A DNA stretch of 64,000 nt from NCBI GenBank assembly GCA_017889345.1, contig JAGHEJ010000060.1:42746-106745 (forward strand), given 5' to 3'. Each line of letters starts with the position of its first letter. Position 1 is the first letter of the stretch. The notes beneath the pieces are model-generated. The model was not told where the DNA came from, searched no databases, and saw nothing but the letters and a program-made list of their open reading frames with translations. This document shows, in pieces, positions 1 to 6,950 of this stretch. The DNA is from Clostridiales bacterium. Its GTDB lineage: Bacteria > Bacillota > Clostridia > Clostridiales > Clostridiaceae. The position numbers and the translations under genes are program-made.

Positions 1-84
1 TCCTCCAAATATTAAAGGAATCAATAACATCAACAATAATATTAGAATTATAACTACAATAATCCAAATATATTTACTTTTCAT
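1..84 (-). CDS. N-terminus of an unknown membrane protein (partial)
   Basis: The reverse strand opens with an ATG at 84 preceded by an AAAGGA ribosome site, and the 28 codons up to the window edge stay open. The peptide starts MKSKYIWII and continues as one hydrophobic stretch of about 22 residues ending in LIFGG, so it is either a signal anchor or the first membrane helix. The rest of the gene lies outside the window and no family can be assigned. Confidence 0.6.
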   Translation of the reverse strand, partial: MKSKYIWIIVVIILILLLMLLIPLIFGG

Positions 85-140
85 TATACAACATTTTCCT
101 TTATATAACAATTTTAAAATAACTATTACTCTATAACAAT

Positions 141-171
141 AAAGCTTCTTAGTTTAAAACCAAGAAGCTTT
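141..171. terminator. Hairpin terminator next to tRNA-Leu
   Basis: A 10-bp perfect stem (AAAGCTTCTT with AAGAAGCTTT) around an 11-nt loop, with a run of six T on the plus side and an A-run/T-rich flank on the other. It lies just downstream of the reverse-strand tRNA and upstream of the partial gene, so it can end the tRNA transcript and is probably bidirectional. Confidence 0.7.
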
Positions 172-178
172 AATTTTT

Positions 179-261
179 TGGTACCGCTGATGGGACTCGA
201 ACCCATATGGTTTCCCGTACGATTTTGAGTCGTATGCGTCTGCCAGTTCCGCCACAGCGGC
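179..261 (-). tRNA. tRNA-Leu (anticodon CAA)
   Basis: The reverse strand folds as a class II tRNA: acceptor stem starting GCCGCTG, D-arm with GGCAGACGC, anticodon stem TACGA/TCGTA around the loop CTCAAAA (anticodon CAA), a long variable arm, and a T-arm with GGTTCGAGTCC. The 3' CCA is encoded (179-181). The first acceptor pair is a G-U wobble. The long variable arm and CAA anticodon identify leucine. Confidence 0.95.
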
Positions 262-406
262 TCAATTAATTTTCATTTGATATATTACCACATGTGTTTT
301 AATTTTTCAATTACTTTTTTACATAATTTATATCATAATTATATAAGAAAAATCATATTTTTATATAAAAGCTTTGATGAACAAAAAATTATTTAGAGGT
401 ATACAA

Positions 407-916
407 ATGTTTAAAAATTTAAAACTACTTTTCATAATCCTCATTTTTCCATTTTTAATAATGGAATGTAAAAGTAATTCTCTAGAAGATAATGTGAAAA
501 TTTCCTTAGGGATTTCTAAACCCTCAATAAATTTCTATACAGATAACTTATTAAAAATAATAGATAAATATCCAGATATTCATGTTTCAATTTTCTATTC
601 CAAAACTGGAAAGAACAAAACTATTCCTAAAGATTATATGGAAAGATTTAATTTATTTATGGAGTCCATAAAACCAACATTTTTTGTAAATACAAATAAT
701 ACAAATCTTGAACTTAAAGATCCTGAATATAGAATTACAATATATATTGAAGAAAAACCAATATATTTAATAAATATATTTAATGAAAAATACATAAGCA
801 TTAACCCTTGGGATGGATCTTATCCTCCAGATATAATTGATATTTCTCCAATTCATGAGAGAATAAACATTTATAATCTATGTGATTACATAATTAAAAA
901 CAATATTGAAAAATAG
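407..916 (+). CDS. Putative lipoprotein, unknown function
   Basis: Unrecognised 169-residue protein. I start it at the ATG at 407 because AGAGG lies 7 nt upstream; a TTG/ATG 33 nt earlier has no comparable site. The N-terminus (MFKNLKLLF) is a short positively charged segment followed by a hydrophobic core and a cysteine in the context LIMEC, which would be a non-standard lipobox with Glu before the Cys. The rest is soluble, mixed alpha/beta, with several aromatic residues and no motif I can name. It stands alone between tRNA-Leu and a terminator. Export is likely from the N-terminus; lipidation is less certain. Confidence 0.75.
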   Translation: MFKNLKLLFIILIFPFLIMECKSNSLEDNVKISLGISKPSINFYTDNLLKIIDKYPDIHVSIFYSKTGKNKTIPKDYMERFNLFMESIKPTFFVNTNNTNLELKDPEYRITIYIEEKPIYLINIFNEKYISINPWDGSYPPDIIDISPIHERINIYNLCDYIIKNNIEK

Positions 917-943
917 CTATGTACATTCTTTGTACATAGCTAT
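913..943. terminator. Bidirectional terminator between convergent genes
   Basis: A 13-bp perfect stem (ATAGCTATGTACA with its complement) closed by a 5-nt loop TTCTT. It begins at the stop codon of the lipoprotein gene and abuts the stop of manO on the other strand; both flanks are T-rich in their own direction. Confidence 0.85.
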
Positions 944-1321
944 TTAATTCTTTATTCTAAAAAGATTTTTAATTCCTCTCTTTAAAATTCCAAAAAAAGT
1001 TAAAGATCTTAACATTTTATCTGATGGTATGTATTTGTTAATCGCTCTTAATAAAACTTTGTTATTTCTTGATGAGAAAGTAAAATTCCCACTATTTTTT
1101 GTAATAAGTGCAAATCTAGGTATCCATTTTCCTTTAAACATAACAGAAGCTACAACAGAGTCAACTTCTTCCCAAGGAATTTGAATATAATCTCTAATAT
1201 TTGTTTCATTATAAAATTCAAAAGCCTTATCTCCTACCATAATTTTTCCATAATTATTAAGTTTTAAGTAGGATATTCCTTTAATAGTTAAATCAACTTT
1301 TGTATTTAAAGATTGAACCAT
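944..1321 (-). CDS. manO: ManO-like protein (DUF956)
   Basis: 125-residue cytoplasmic protein of the DUF956 family, which sits next to mannose-family PTS operons in lactic acid bacteria, Listeria and clostridia, where it is called ManO. Length and the signature region (FEFYNETNIRDYIQIPWEEV, then RFALITK) fit the family. GGAGG lies 7 nt before the ATG. It is the last gene of the manLMN series but is separated from manN by a terminator hairpin, so it is probably made at lower level by read-through. In other species manO has been proposed to be a regulator of mannose PTS; its biochemical role is not established. Confidence 0.85.
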   Translation of the reverse strand: MVQSLNTKVDLTIKGISYLKLNNYGKIMVGDKAFEFYNETNIRDYIQIPWEEVDSVVASVMFKGKWIPRFALITKNSGNFTFSSRNNKVLLRAINKYIPSDKMLRSLTFFGILKRGIKNLFRIKN

Positions 1322-1350
1322 ATAAATCCTCCATGATAATTAAATTTGAA

Positions 1351-1376
1351 AAAAGCTCAGATAAACCTGAGCTTTT
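1351..1376 (-). terminator. Internal terminator between manN and manO
   Basis: Ten-base-pair stem (AAAAGCTCAG/CTGAGCTTTT) with a 6-nt loop, followed on the reverse strand by six T. Position between manN and manO suggests partial termination that lowers manO expression relative to the PTS genes. Confidence 0.8.
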
Positions 1377-1397
1377 TAGATTTATAAAATTTATGAT

Positions 1398-2321
1398 TTA
1401 CATTATACCTAAAAGATGAGCAACAATACCAACTATGAATAATGCAATAATTATTACAATTGGAGAAACTTTCTTTCTAAGTAACCAACAACATAATAAT
1501 GTTAAAAGTAATGCTGCTAATCCTGGAATTAATTGATCTAAGTTTTGTTGAAGGGTTGTAACTTTTTCCATATTTAAGCCAGCAGGTCCTAAAGCACTAT
1601 ATTGCTCAAGAGCTGACTTAATTCCCTCTGCTCCAGATTGTATTTTACTCCAATCAATATACGCTCCTTCTGATTGAGCAACTTTAGATACTACTGGAGT
1701 GAAATTAATGCTAACCCATCTTTGTACAAGAGATCCTATTATAAACATACCAAGTAAAGATGCTCCTTGAGTAATCTTTTTAAGCATTCCACCTGATAAA
1801 TCTTTTGCAATTGAGTTACCAACTTTATATCCAAACTCTTGAGTATACCATAAAAATGCTACACGAATTATGTTCCATGAAAAGAAGAATAATAAAGGAC
1901 CAACAATATTACCACTTAAAGCAAGAGAAGCTCCTAATGCTCCTAAAATTGGACGAAGTGTAAACCAGAAAACAGGATCTCCAATACCTGCTAAAGGTCC
2001 CATCATTCCAATTTTAACCCCTTGAATTGATTGATCATTAACATCTGCACCATTAGCACGCTCTTCCTCAAGGGCTAAAGTAACTCCCATAACTGGAGCT
2101 GAAACATAAGGATGAGTATTATAAAACTCCATATGCCTTTTTAAAGCTTCAACTCTATCTTCTTTCTTTGGATACAATTTCTTAATAGCTGGTATAATTG
2201 AGTAACACCAACCACCGTTTTGCATACGCTCATAGTTCCATGAACCTTGAAGAAATTGGTGACGCCAAGCAACTGCTATACGATCTTTTCTAGATAATTT
2301 AACTTTTCCTTTATCTGCCAT
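1398..2321 (-). CDS. manN: Mannose-family PTS membrane component IID
   Basis: 307-residue EIID subunit of a mannose-type phosphotransferase transporter. With IIC it forms the membrane channel that imports hexoses or amino sugars while IIAB phosphorylates them. Family features are clear: the soluble N-terminus with WNYERMQNGGWCYSIIPAI, the GIGDPVFWFTLRPILGALGASLA segment split over the first membrane region, and C-terminal hydrophobic helices. Length matches the family. GGAGG precedes the ATG closely, and the gene follows manM by 21 nt, so translation of the pair is likely coupled. The substrate (mannose, glucose, fructose, glucosamine or GlcNAc) cannot be read from sequence. Confidence 0.95.
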   Translation of the reverse strand: MADKGKVKLSRKDRIAVAWRHQFLQGSWNYERMQNGGWCYSIIPAIKKLYPKKEDRVEALKRHMEFYNTHPYVSAPVMGVTLALEEERANGADVNDQSIQGVKIGMMGPLAGIGDPVFWFTLRPILGALGASLALSGNIVGPLLFFFSWNIIRVAFLWYTQEFGYKVGNSIAKDLSGGMLKKITQGASLLGMFIIGSLVQRWVSINFTPVVSKVAQSEGAYIDWSKIQSGAEGIKSALEQYSALGPAGLNMEKVTTLQQNLDQLIPGLAALLLTLLCCWLLRKKVSPIVIIIALFIVGIVAHLLGIM

Positions 2322-2342
2322 TATTTCCTTCCTCCTTTAATT

Positions 2343-3155
2343 TTAATAATCATTTAAAATATCTCCCAATGGATCTCTAGAGCTTACGCCTCCTCCTCCA
2401 TTGCCACCATTTCCTTTTAGTCCTAAGTAAATAATTGCTAAAGCAACTCCGATTATACCTAAAGCAATTAATGTCAATTGTCCTATTGCAGCTAAAACAA
2501 ATCCTAAAGCAAAGAATGGCCAAGTTTCTCTTGTAGACATCATGTTAATTACCATCGCATAACCAACAGCAGCTACCATTCCACCACCTATTGCCATACC
2601 AGTTGATAACCAATCAGGCATTTGGTTTAACGCATTAGTTACCACTGATGCTGGAACTATACAAAGTGCTGCAGCTGGAATTGAAATACGAATTCCTTGA
2701 ATAAGAATTGATATAATTTGCCATCTTTCTATTGCACGGAAATCTCCTCTACTAGCTGCTTTATCCATAATATGAACTATTGGAATTGTTATAGTACGAC
2801 AAATCATTGTTAAGAATAATCCTGCTACAGATAAAGGAATAGCAACTGCAATTGATGTAGAAATTGCGTTTTGAACGTTAGTAGCTCCCCCTTCTAAACC
2901 AAGTACCATGATAATTGCTGAAGCTACAGAAGCTAAAGCCGCATCTGGTGCAACTGCCGCACCAATGTTTGCCCATCCAAGAGCTATCATTTGAAGAGAA
3001 CCACCTAATATAATTCCTTCTGCTAAGTGTCCAGTTACTAAACCTATTAATGTACATGCTACTAATGGTTGGTGGAATTGAAACTCGTCTAAGATTCCTC
3101 CCATACCAGCCAGTAAAGCAACTATAATAATTAAAATTATTGTCATAACAGACAT
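2343..3155 (-). CDS. manM: Mannose-family PTS membrane component IIC
   Basis: 270-residue EIIC subunit, mostly hydrophobic helices. Typical IIC features are the N-terminal helix followed by GILDEFQFHQPLVACTLIG, the GGSLQMIALGWANIGAAVAPDAALASV region and a glycine-rich C-terminal tail (GNGGNGGGG). It pairs with the IID subunit encoded 21 nt downstream and with IIAB encoded 25 nt upstream. AGGAGG precedes the ATG. Standard length, no damage seen. Confidence 0.95.
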   Translation of the reverse strand: MSVMTIILIIIVALLAGMGGILDEFQFHQPLVACTLIGLVTGHLAEGIILGGSLQMIALGWANIGAAVAPDAALASVASAIIMVLGLEGGATNVQNAISTSIAVAIPLSVAGLFLTMICRTITIPIVHIMDKAASRGDFRAIERWQIISILIQGIRISIPAAALCIVPASVVTNALNQMPDWLSTGMAIGGGMVAAVGYAMVINMMSTRETWPFFALGFVLAAIGQLTLIALGIIGVALAIIYLGLKGNGGNGGGGVSSRDPLGDILNDY

Positions 3156-3180
3156 TATAATTCCTCCTATCTTTTATTAT

Positions 3181-4164
3181 TTAAACCTTAGAAATTTCAG
3201 CTTTTGCTTTTTTAAGAAGAGAATCTATGTTTTCACCAGAATCTGTAGGAACCTTTTTCACATTAAAAGTAACTCCTTTAGCTTTTATCTTCTCAATAGT
3301 TTCTACATCTTCCTTATTCATTGCGATAGCTTGTGTAACCACAACCTTCCCAACTGAATGAGCCATAGAACCAAGGTTTAATTCTTTAATCTCGATTCCT
3401 CCTTCAATTGCACGAAGTGCATCTTGTGGATTTTCAAACAATAACATTGCTTTTGTATTACCAAATCGTGGATCTTTAGCAACTTGAATCATTTTATCTA
3501 TCGGCACAACATTAGCCCTAACCCCTGGAGGTGCTGCTTGTTCAATCATTTTCTTACGCAAATCATCTCTAGCAACAGCATCAGATACAACTATAATACG
3601 ATTTGGATTCGTTGCTTTTGTCCAAGCAGTAGCAACTTGTCCATGTAAAAGCCTTGTATCTATTCTAGCTAATACATATTTAATACGACCATCTCCAATA
3701 ACAGTACCTTCTGGAATTGGTGAACTTGATTTCTTAGCTTCATTTGCTTGAGATATTTTAGGTTCTAATTTTTCTGGCTTACATTTAATACCATCTCTTC
3801 CCGGAGCAACAATGCTAGAAGCAATCTTTTGAGCACTATCTTCAGATAATCTTAAACCATAAGCTTCAATTAACATTGGTAAATTTAATCCTGTAACAAT
3901 TGCCCATTTATCTTCATGACCATCCATCAATGAACTAACTTGATTAAATGGTGTTCCACCCCAAAGATCAACTAAAAATAATACTTGATCTTTATTTTTA
4001 AAGGTTTCAATTGCTTGCTCTACTTTCAATCTAAAATCATTTGGTCCTTCATTTGAATAAAGGCAAACTGCCTTTACATCATCTTGCTCACCAAAAATCA
4101 TAGATCCAGATTGTAAAATACCACTAGCAAAATCACCATGACTAGCAAGAATAATTCCTACCAT
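3181..4164 (-). CDS. manL: Mannose-family PTS IIAB component
   Basis: 327-residue fused cytoplasmic phosphotransfer protein. The IIA domain (about residues 1-130) has the active histidine in ASHGDFASG (His9) and the WGGTPFN motif; a linker rich in Ala, Lys and Ser (about 138-152) leads to the IIB domain, whose phospho-histidine lies in RIDTRLLHGQV (about His174). It passes phosphate from HPr to the sugar during import by ManM/ManN. First gene of the operon, with AGGAGG before the ATG. A good sigma-A promoter and a cre-like element lie upstream, which with hprK in the same window suggests catabolite control. Confidence 0.95.
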   Translation of the reverse strand: MVGIILASHGDFASGILQSGSMIFGEQDDVKAVCLYSNEGPNDFRLKVEQAIETFKNKDQVLFLVDLWGGTPFNQVSSLMDGHEDKWAIVTGLNLPMLIEAYGLRLSEDSAQKIASSIVAPGRDGIKCKPEKLEPKISQANEAKKSSSPIPEGTVIGDGRIKYVLARIDTRLLHGQVATAWTKATNPNRIIVVSDAVARDDLRKKMIEQAAPPGVRANVVPIDKMIQVAKDPRFGNTKAMLLFENPQDALRAIEGGIEIKELNLGSMAHSVGKVVVTQAIAMNKEDVETIEKIKAKGVTFNVKKVPTDSGENIDSLLKKAKAEISKV

Positions 4165-4226
4165 TTTTTAATTTCCTCCTTTTTACAAAATAATTTTTAA
4201 ATCCTAGAATTTTTAATTCTATTTTT

Positions 4227-4240
4227 ATAAAACGTTTTCT
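4227..4240 (-). promoter_or_regulatory. Candidate cre (CcpA) site in the manL leader
   Basis: ATAAAACGTTTTCT contains the palindrome AAAACGTTTT (4229-4238). Against the cre consensus TGWAANCGNTNWCA it matches all inner positions and misses three outer ones. It lies between the promoter and manL, where CcpA would block elongation. This is a pattern match only. Confidence 0.45.
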
Positions 4241-4295
4241 TAAATTTTAATCTATAACTAAGAGAAACATCTTAATTTTTTATGAATCCACTATA

Positions 4296-4324
4296 ATTAT
4301 ACTTATTTGTGATTCTTTTTTCAA
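4296..4324 (-). promoter_or_regulatory. Sigma-A promoter of the manLMN operon
   Basis: Reverse strand TTGAAA (4319-4324), 17-bp spacer, TATAAT (4296-4301). No sigma-54 -24/-12 element is visible, so the LevR/RpoN control known for some mannose PTS operons is not supported here. Confidence 0.8.
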
Positions 4325-4415
4325 TTAATATTTATCTTCCTGCAGCCTAATATTTTTTTATTACCTAAAAAAATGTTTCCCCATGTTAATTTAATTTATA
4401 CAATTTTAAAATAAA

Positions 4416-4454
4416 AAGAACCATTTCTAAAAAATTTTATTAAAAATGGTTCTT
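4416..4454 (-). terminator. Terminator of the folate operon
   Basis: Stem AAGAACCATTT/AAATGGTTCTT with a 17-nt AT loop, followed on the reverse strand by TTTTTATTTT. It lies just past the folBK stop codon. Confidence 0.85.
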
Positions 4455-4462
4455 CATAATAA

Positions 4463-5290
4463 CTAATTATTAAATTTATCTTTTAAATCATTCATCATTT
4501 CAAAACTAAATTTTCTTAAACGTGGATTATATGAAAATTTATTTATCTCACACAAAGATTCTAATACAAACTCCCTATTATGCATATCATAATGTGGAAT
4601 TATAATATTCTCTTCATTTATTATATCCTCATCATAAAGTAAAATATCTAAATCAATTGTCCTTGGTCCCCATCTAATTATTCTCTCTCTTTTTAACTCT
4701 TTTTCAATATTTAAAAGAGTATCCATAAGCTCTCTTGGAGTAAATATCGTATTTACCTCAATAACAGAATTTAAAAATTTATCTTGAGGTACATCTCCAT
4801 AAGGCTCTGTTTCAATAATACTCGATTTTTTAATTATTTTTATCCCACATTCTTCAAGTAAATTATAAGCACTATTTATATTTTCTTCCCTATTTCCTAA
4901 ATTTGATCCTAATGCAATATAAACCTTATGAACTTTTCTATGTGTAGAAACACTCATTCCACAAAATCCTATACTAACATGATGAGCTGGCTTTAAAATT
5001 TCTAAGTTAACCTCCCATACATTTGAAAATCTATTAAATATTTCAAATAGGATTTCATCGCAAATAGTTTCTAATAAATCCCTCTTATTATTTTTAAAAT
5101 ATTCCCGAATAAATTCTATTAATTTTGAATAATCCACAGTTTTATTAAGATCATTATTTAACAAATGAAAAGAATCTTTAATTTTTAAACTTAAATCTAC
5201 TATATATTTCTGTCCAAGAATTTTCTCCTCATTAAAAGTTCCATGATATCCAAAAACCTCAAGAGATTTTATATTTATACTTTCACCCAA
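4463..5290 (-). CDS. folBK: Fused dihydroneopterin aldolase / HPPK
   Basis: Bifunctional folate enzyme of about 275 residues. The N-terminal FolB domain (about 1-115) has SLEVFGYHGTFNEEKILGQK; the C-terminal FolK domain (about 120-275) has VYIALGSNLGNREENI, EPYGDVPQDKFLN, RWGPRTIDLDILLY and PHYDMHNREFVLE, so both sites look intact. FolB splits dihydroneopterin to 6-hydroxymethyl-dihydropterin and FolK pyrophosphorylates it for FolP. I prefer the TTG at 5290 because GGAGG, inside the end of folP, lies 8 nt before it; an ATG 15 nt earlier overlaps that ribosome site. The start is 1 nt beyond the folP stop, implying coupling. Fused FolB-FolK enzymes are known in Streptococcus and clostridia. Confidence 0.93.
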   Translation of the reverse strand: MGESINIKSLEVFGYHGTFNEEKILGQKYIVDLSLKIKDSFHLLNNDLNKTVDYSKLIEFIREYFKNNKRDLLETICDEILFEIFNRFSNVWEVNLEILKPAHHVSIGFCGMSVSTHRKVHKVYIALGSNLGNREENINSAYNLLEECGIKIIKKSSIIETEPYGDVPQDKFLNSVIEVNTIFTPRELMDTLLNIEKELKRERIIRWGPRTIDLDILLYDEDIINEENIIIPHYDMHNREFVLESLCEINKFSYNPRLRKFSFEMMNDLKDKFNN

Positions 5291-5291
5291 T

Positions 5292-6098
5292 TTAAACTCC
5301 TCCATACATTAGGCTGTTTATTCCATCAATTATTTTTCTATGTTCTAAAACATCGTGAACTCTTAAAATGTTTGCTCCATTTATTGCTGCATATAAATTC
5401 ATACCTATTGTGGATTCAATATTTTCTAAGGGATTTTTATTATCTATAAGTTTTAAAAATTTCTTTCTTGAACACCCAAATAAAATTGGAAACCCTAAAT
5501 CCTTAAACTTATTTATATGTTTTATAAGAGGAAGATTATTTTCTCCATACTTTGAAAATCCAAGACCAAAATCTATTAATATTTTTTCTCTAGAAATATT
5601 TTTAGAAATTCCCTTATTAATTCTTAATTTTAACTCTTCATACACTTCTGAAACTACATTTTCATATTTATTTAAAACAGGAATTCTATTATGGGTTATA
5701 CAAATATAAGAGTTAAATTCTTTAGCTACATCAAATATTTTTTTATCATAAAGCCCACCATAAACATCATTAACTATGTGTGCTCCACATTTTAAAGCTT
5801 CCCTTGCAACATAACTTTTATATGTATCAACAGATATAATAACATTTTTTTGTTTTTTAATTTCAGAAATTATTTCTATAACTCTAGCGGCTTCCTCTTC
5901 TTCACCTACTTTTATAGAACGAGGCTTTGAGGATTCCCCTCCAATATCTATTATATCCGCTCCATCTTCTATAAGTTTTAAAGCCCTCTCAATAGCTTTA
6001 TTCTTTTCAAAATATTTTCTACCATCAAAAAAAGAATCCTCAGTTATATTTAAAATTCCCATAATATAAATTTTATCTCTAAAGTTCAAACTACTCAC
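5292..6098 (-). CDS. folP: Dihydropteroate synthase
   Basis: 268-residue TIM-barrel enzyme that joins 6-hydroxymethyl-dihydropterin pyrophosphate to p-aminobenzoate. Motifs: MGILNITEDSFFDG (usual form NVTPDSFSDGG), DIIDIGGESSKPRS for the pterin site, and DFGLGFSKYGENN further on. The annotated GTG overlaps the stop of the upstream HAD gene (TTAGGTGAGTAG); a TTG three codons later is an alternative start. It lies between the HAD phosphatase and folBK with overlaps at both ends, a tight operon. Several signature positions differ mildly from the consensus, but the pterin and phosphate loops are present. Confidence 0.93.
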   Translation of the reverse strand: MSSLNFRDKIYIMGILNITEDSFFDGRKYFEKNKAIERALKLIEDGADIIDIGGESSKPRSIKVGEEEEAARVIEIISEIKKQKNVIISVDTYKSYVAREALKCGAHIVNDVYGGLYDKKIFDVAKEFNSYICITHNRIPVLNKYENVVSEVYEELKLRINKGISKNISREKILIDFGLGFSKYGENNLPLIKHINKFKDLGFPILFGCSRKKFLKLIDNKNPLENIESTIGMNLYAAINGANILRVHDVLEHRKIIDGINSLMYGGV

Positions 6099-6852
6099 CT
6101 AAAATATGTTTTTCAATACATTCAGAAACTGAATCTACAATAAAATTCACATGCTCTTTTAGTTTTTCCTCAACATTTGGAAATGAAAAAGAATTTTTAG
6201 TTATGTTAAACATACTCACATCATTAAAAGAATCCCCAATTGTATAAACATTATCCATATCAATATTCATCATTTCACAAACCATCTTTACTCCATTTCC
6301 CTTTGAACACCCTTTAGGAACAACATCTACAAATTGAGCATTTCTATAAGCTACAACATCTTGTGAAAACTCTTTGTTAATCTCATTACAAATTTCATTT
6401 ATCTCTTCTATCTTATTATTTTCAAAATGAATAGAAAGAAGTAAACACTCCTTATCCTCAAGTTCATCTATTGTTCTTCTATAAATATCATCCCAATGAA
6501 ATAAAGTTTCTCCATATAAAAGAGAGGTTTGCATACCTTCTTCAACTCCAAAAAGAGTATAATTATCATATTTCTCAAAAATAGTTTTAATAATGTGATA
6601 AGGAATAAGCTCCCTTTTTAAAACATTTAAATCCTTATCAAGTATATATGCACCATTTAATAATACATAAAAATCTATATCTATTCCGTGTTCATTTATA
6701 AGAGAAGTTATTCCCTTATAAGGTCTTCCAGTGGATACTCCAAAAATATTATTAGATTTTCTAAGTTTTAAAATACTTTCCTTATCACACTGTTTAATTT
6801 CACCATTGTGAATAAGTGTACCATCAATATCAGATGCTAATAACTTTTTCAT
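6091..6852 (-). CDS. Cof-type HAD-superfamily phosphatase
   Basis: 253-residue HAD phosphatase of the Cof/YbhA class. Motif I is ASDIDGTL (catalytic Asp pair near residues 8 and 10), motif II is VSTGRP, and motif IV is GDSFNDVSM; a type IIB cap lies between. These enzymes dephosphorylate sugar phosphates, FMN or pyridoxal phosphate in other organisms. Here the gene overlaps folP by 8 bp as first gene of the folate operon, so it may remove phosphate from dihydroneopterin phosphates, a step often lacking a dedicated gene. That assignment is inferred from context only. ATG with AAGGAGAAGG upstream. Confidence 0.88.
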   Translation of the reverse strand: MKKLLASDIDGTLIHNGEIKQCDKESILKLRKSNNIFGVSTGRPYKGITSLINEHGIDIDFYVLLNGAYILDKDLNVLKRELIPYHIIKTIFEKYDNYTLFGVEEGMQTSLLYGETLFHWDDIYRRTIDELEDKECLLLSIHFENNKIEEINEICNEINKEFSQDVVAYRNAQFVDVVPKGCSKGNGVKMVCEMMNIDMDNVYTIGDSFNDVSMFNITKNSFSFPNVEEKLKEHVNFIVDSVSECIEKHILGE

Positions 6853-6885
6853 ATACCTTCTCCTTACAAAAATTCTATAAAAAAC

Positions 6886-6911
6886 AAAGGTAGAGAACCA
6901 TCTCTACCTTT
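6886..6911 (-). terminator. Terminator of the secreted DUF4214 gene
   Basis: 11-bp stem (AAAGGTAGAGA/TCTCTACCTTT) with a 4-nt loop, followed on the reverse strand by GTTTTTTAT. It separates the secreted DUF4214 gene from the folate operon. Confidence 0.88.
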
Positions 6912-6950
6912 AATAATAAATTAATATCCCTATACTTTCAAGAAATAATA

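Noticed and set aside
4165..4462. Sigma-54 promoter for the mannose PTS
   Set aside because: No TGGCAC-N5-TTGC element on the reverse strand; a good sigma-A promoter explains expression.
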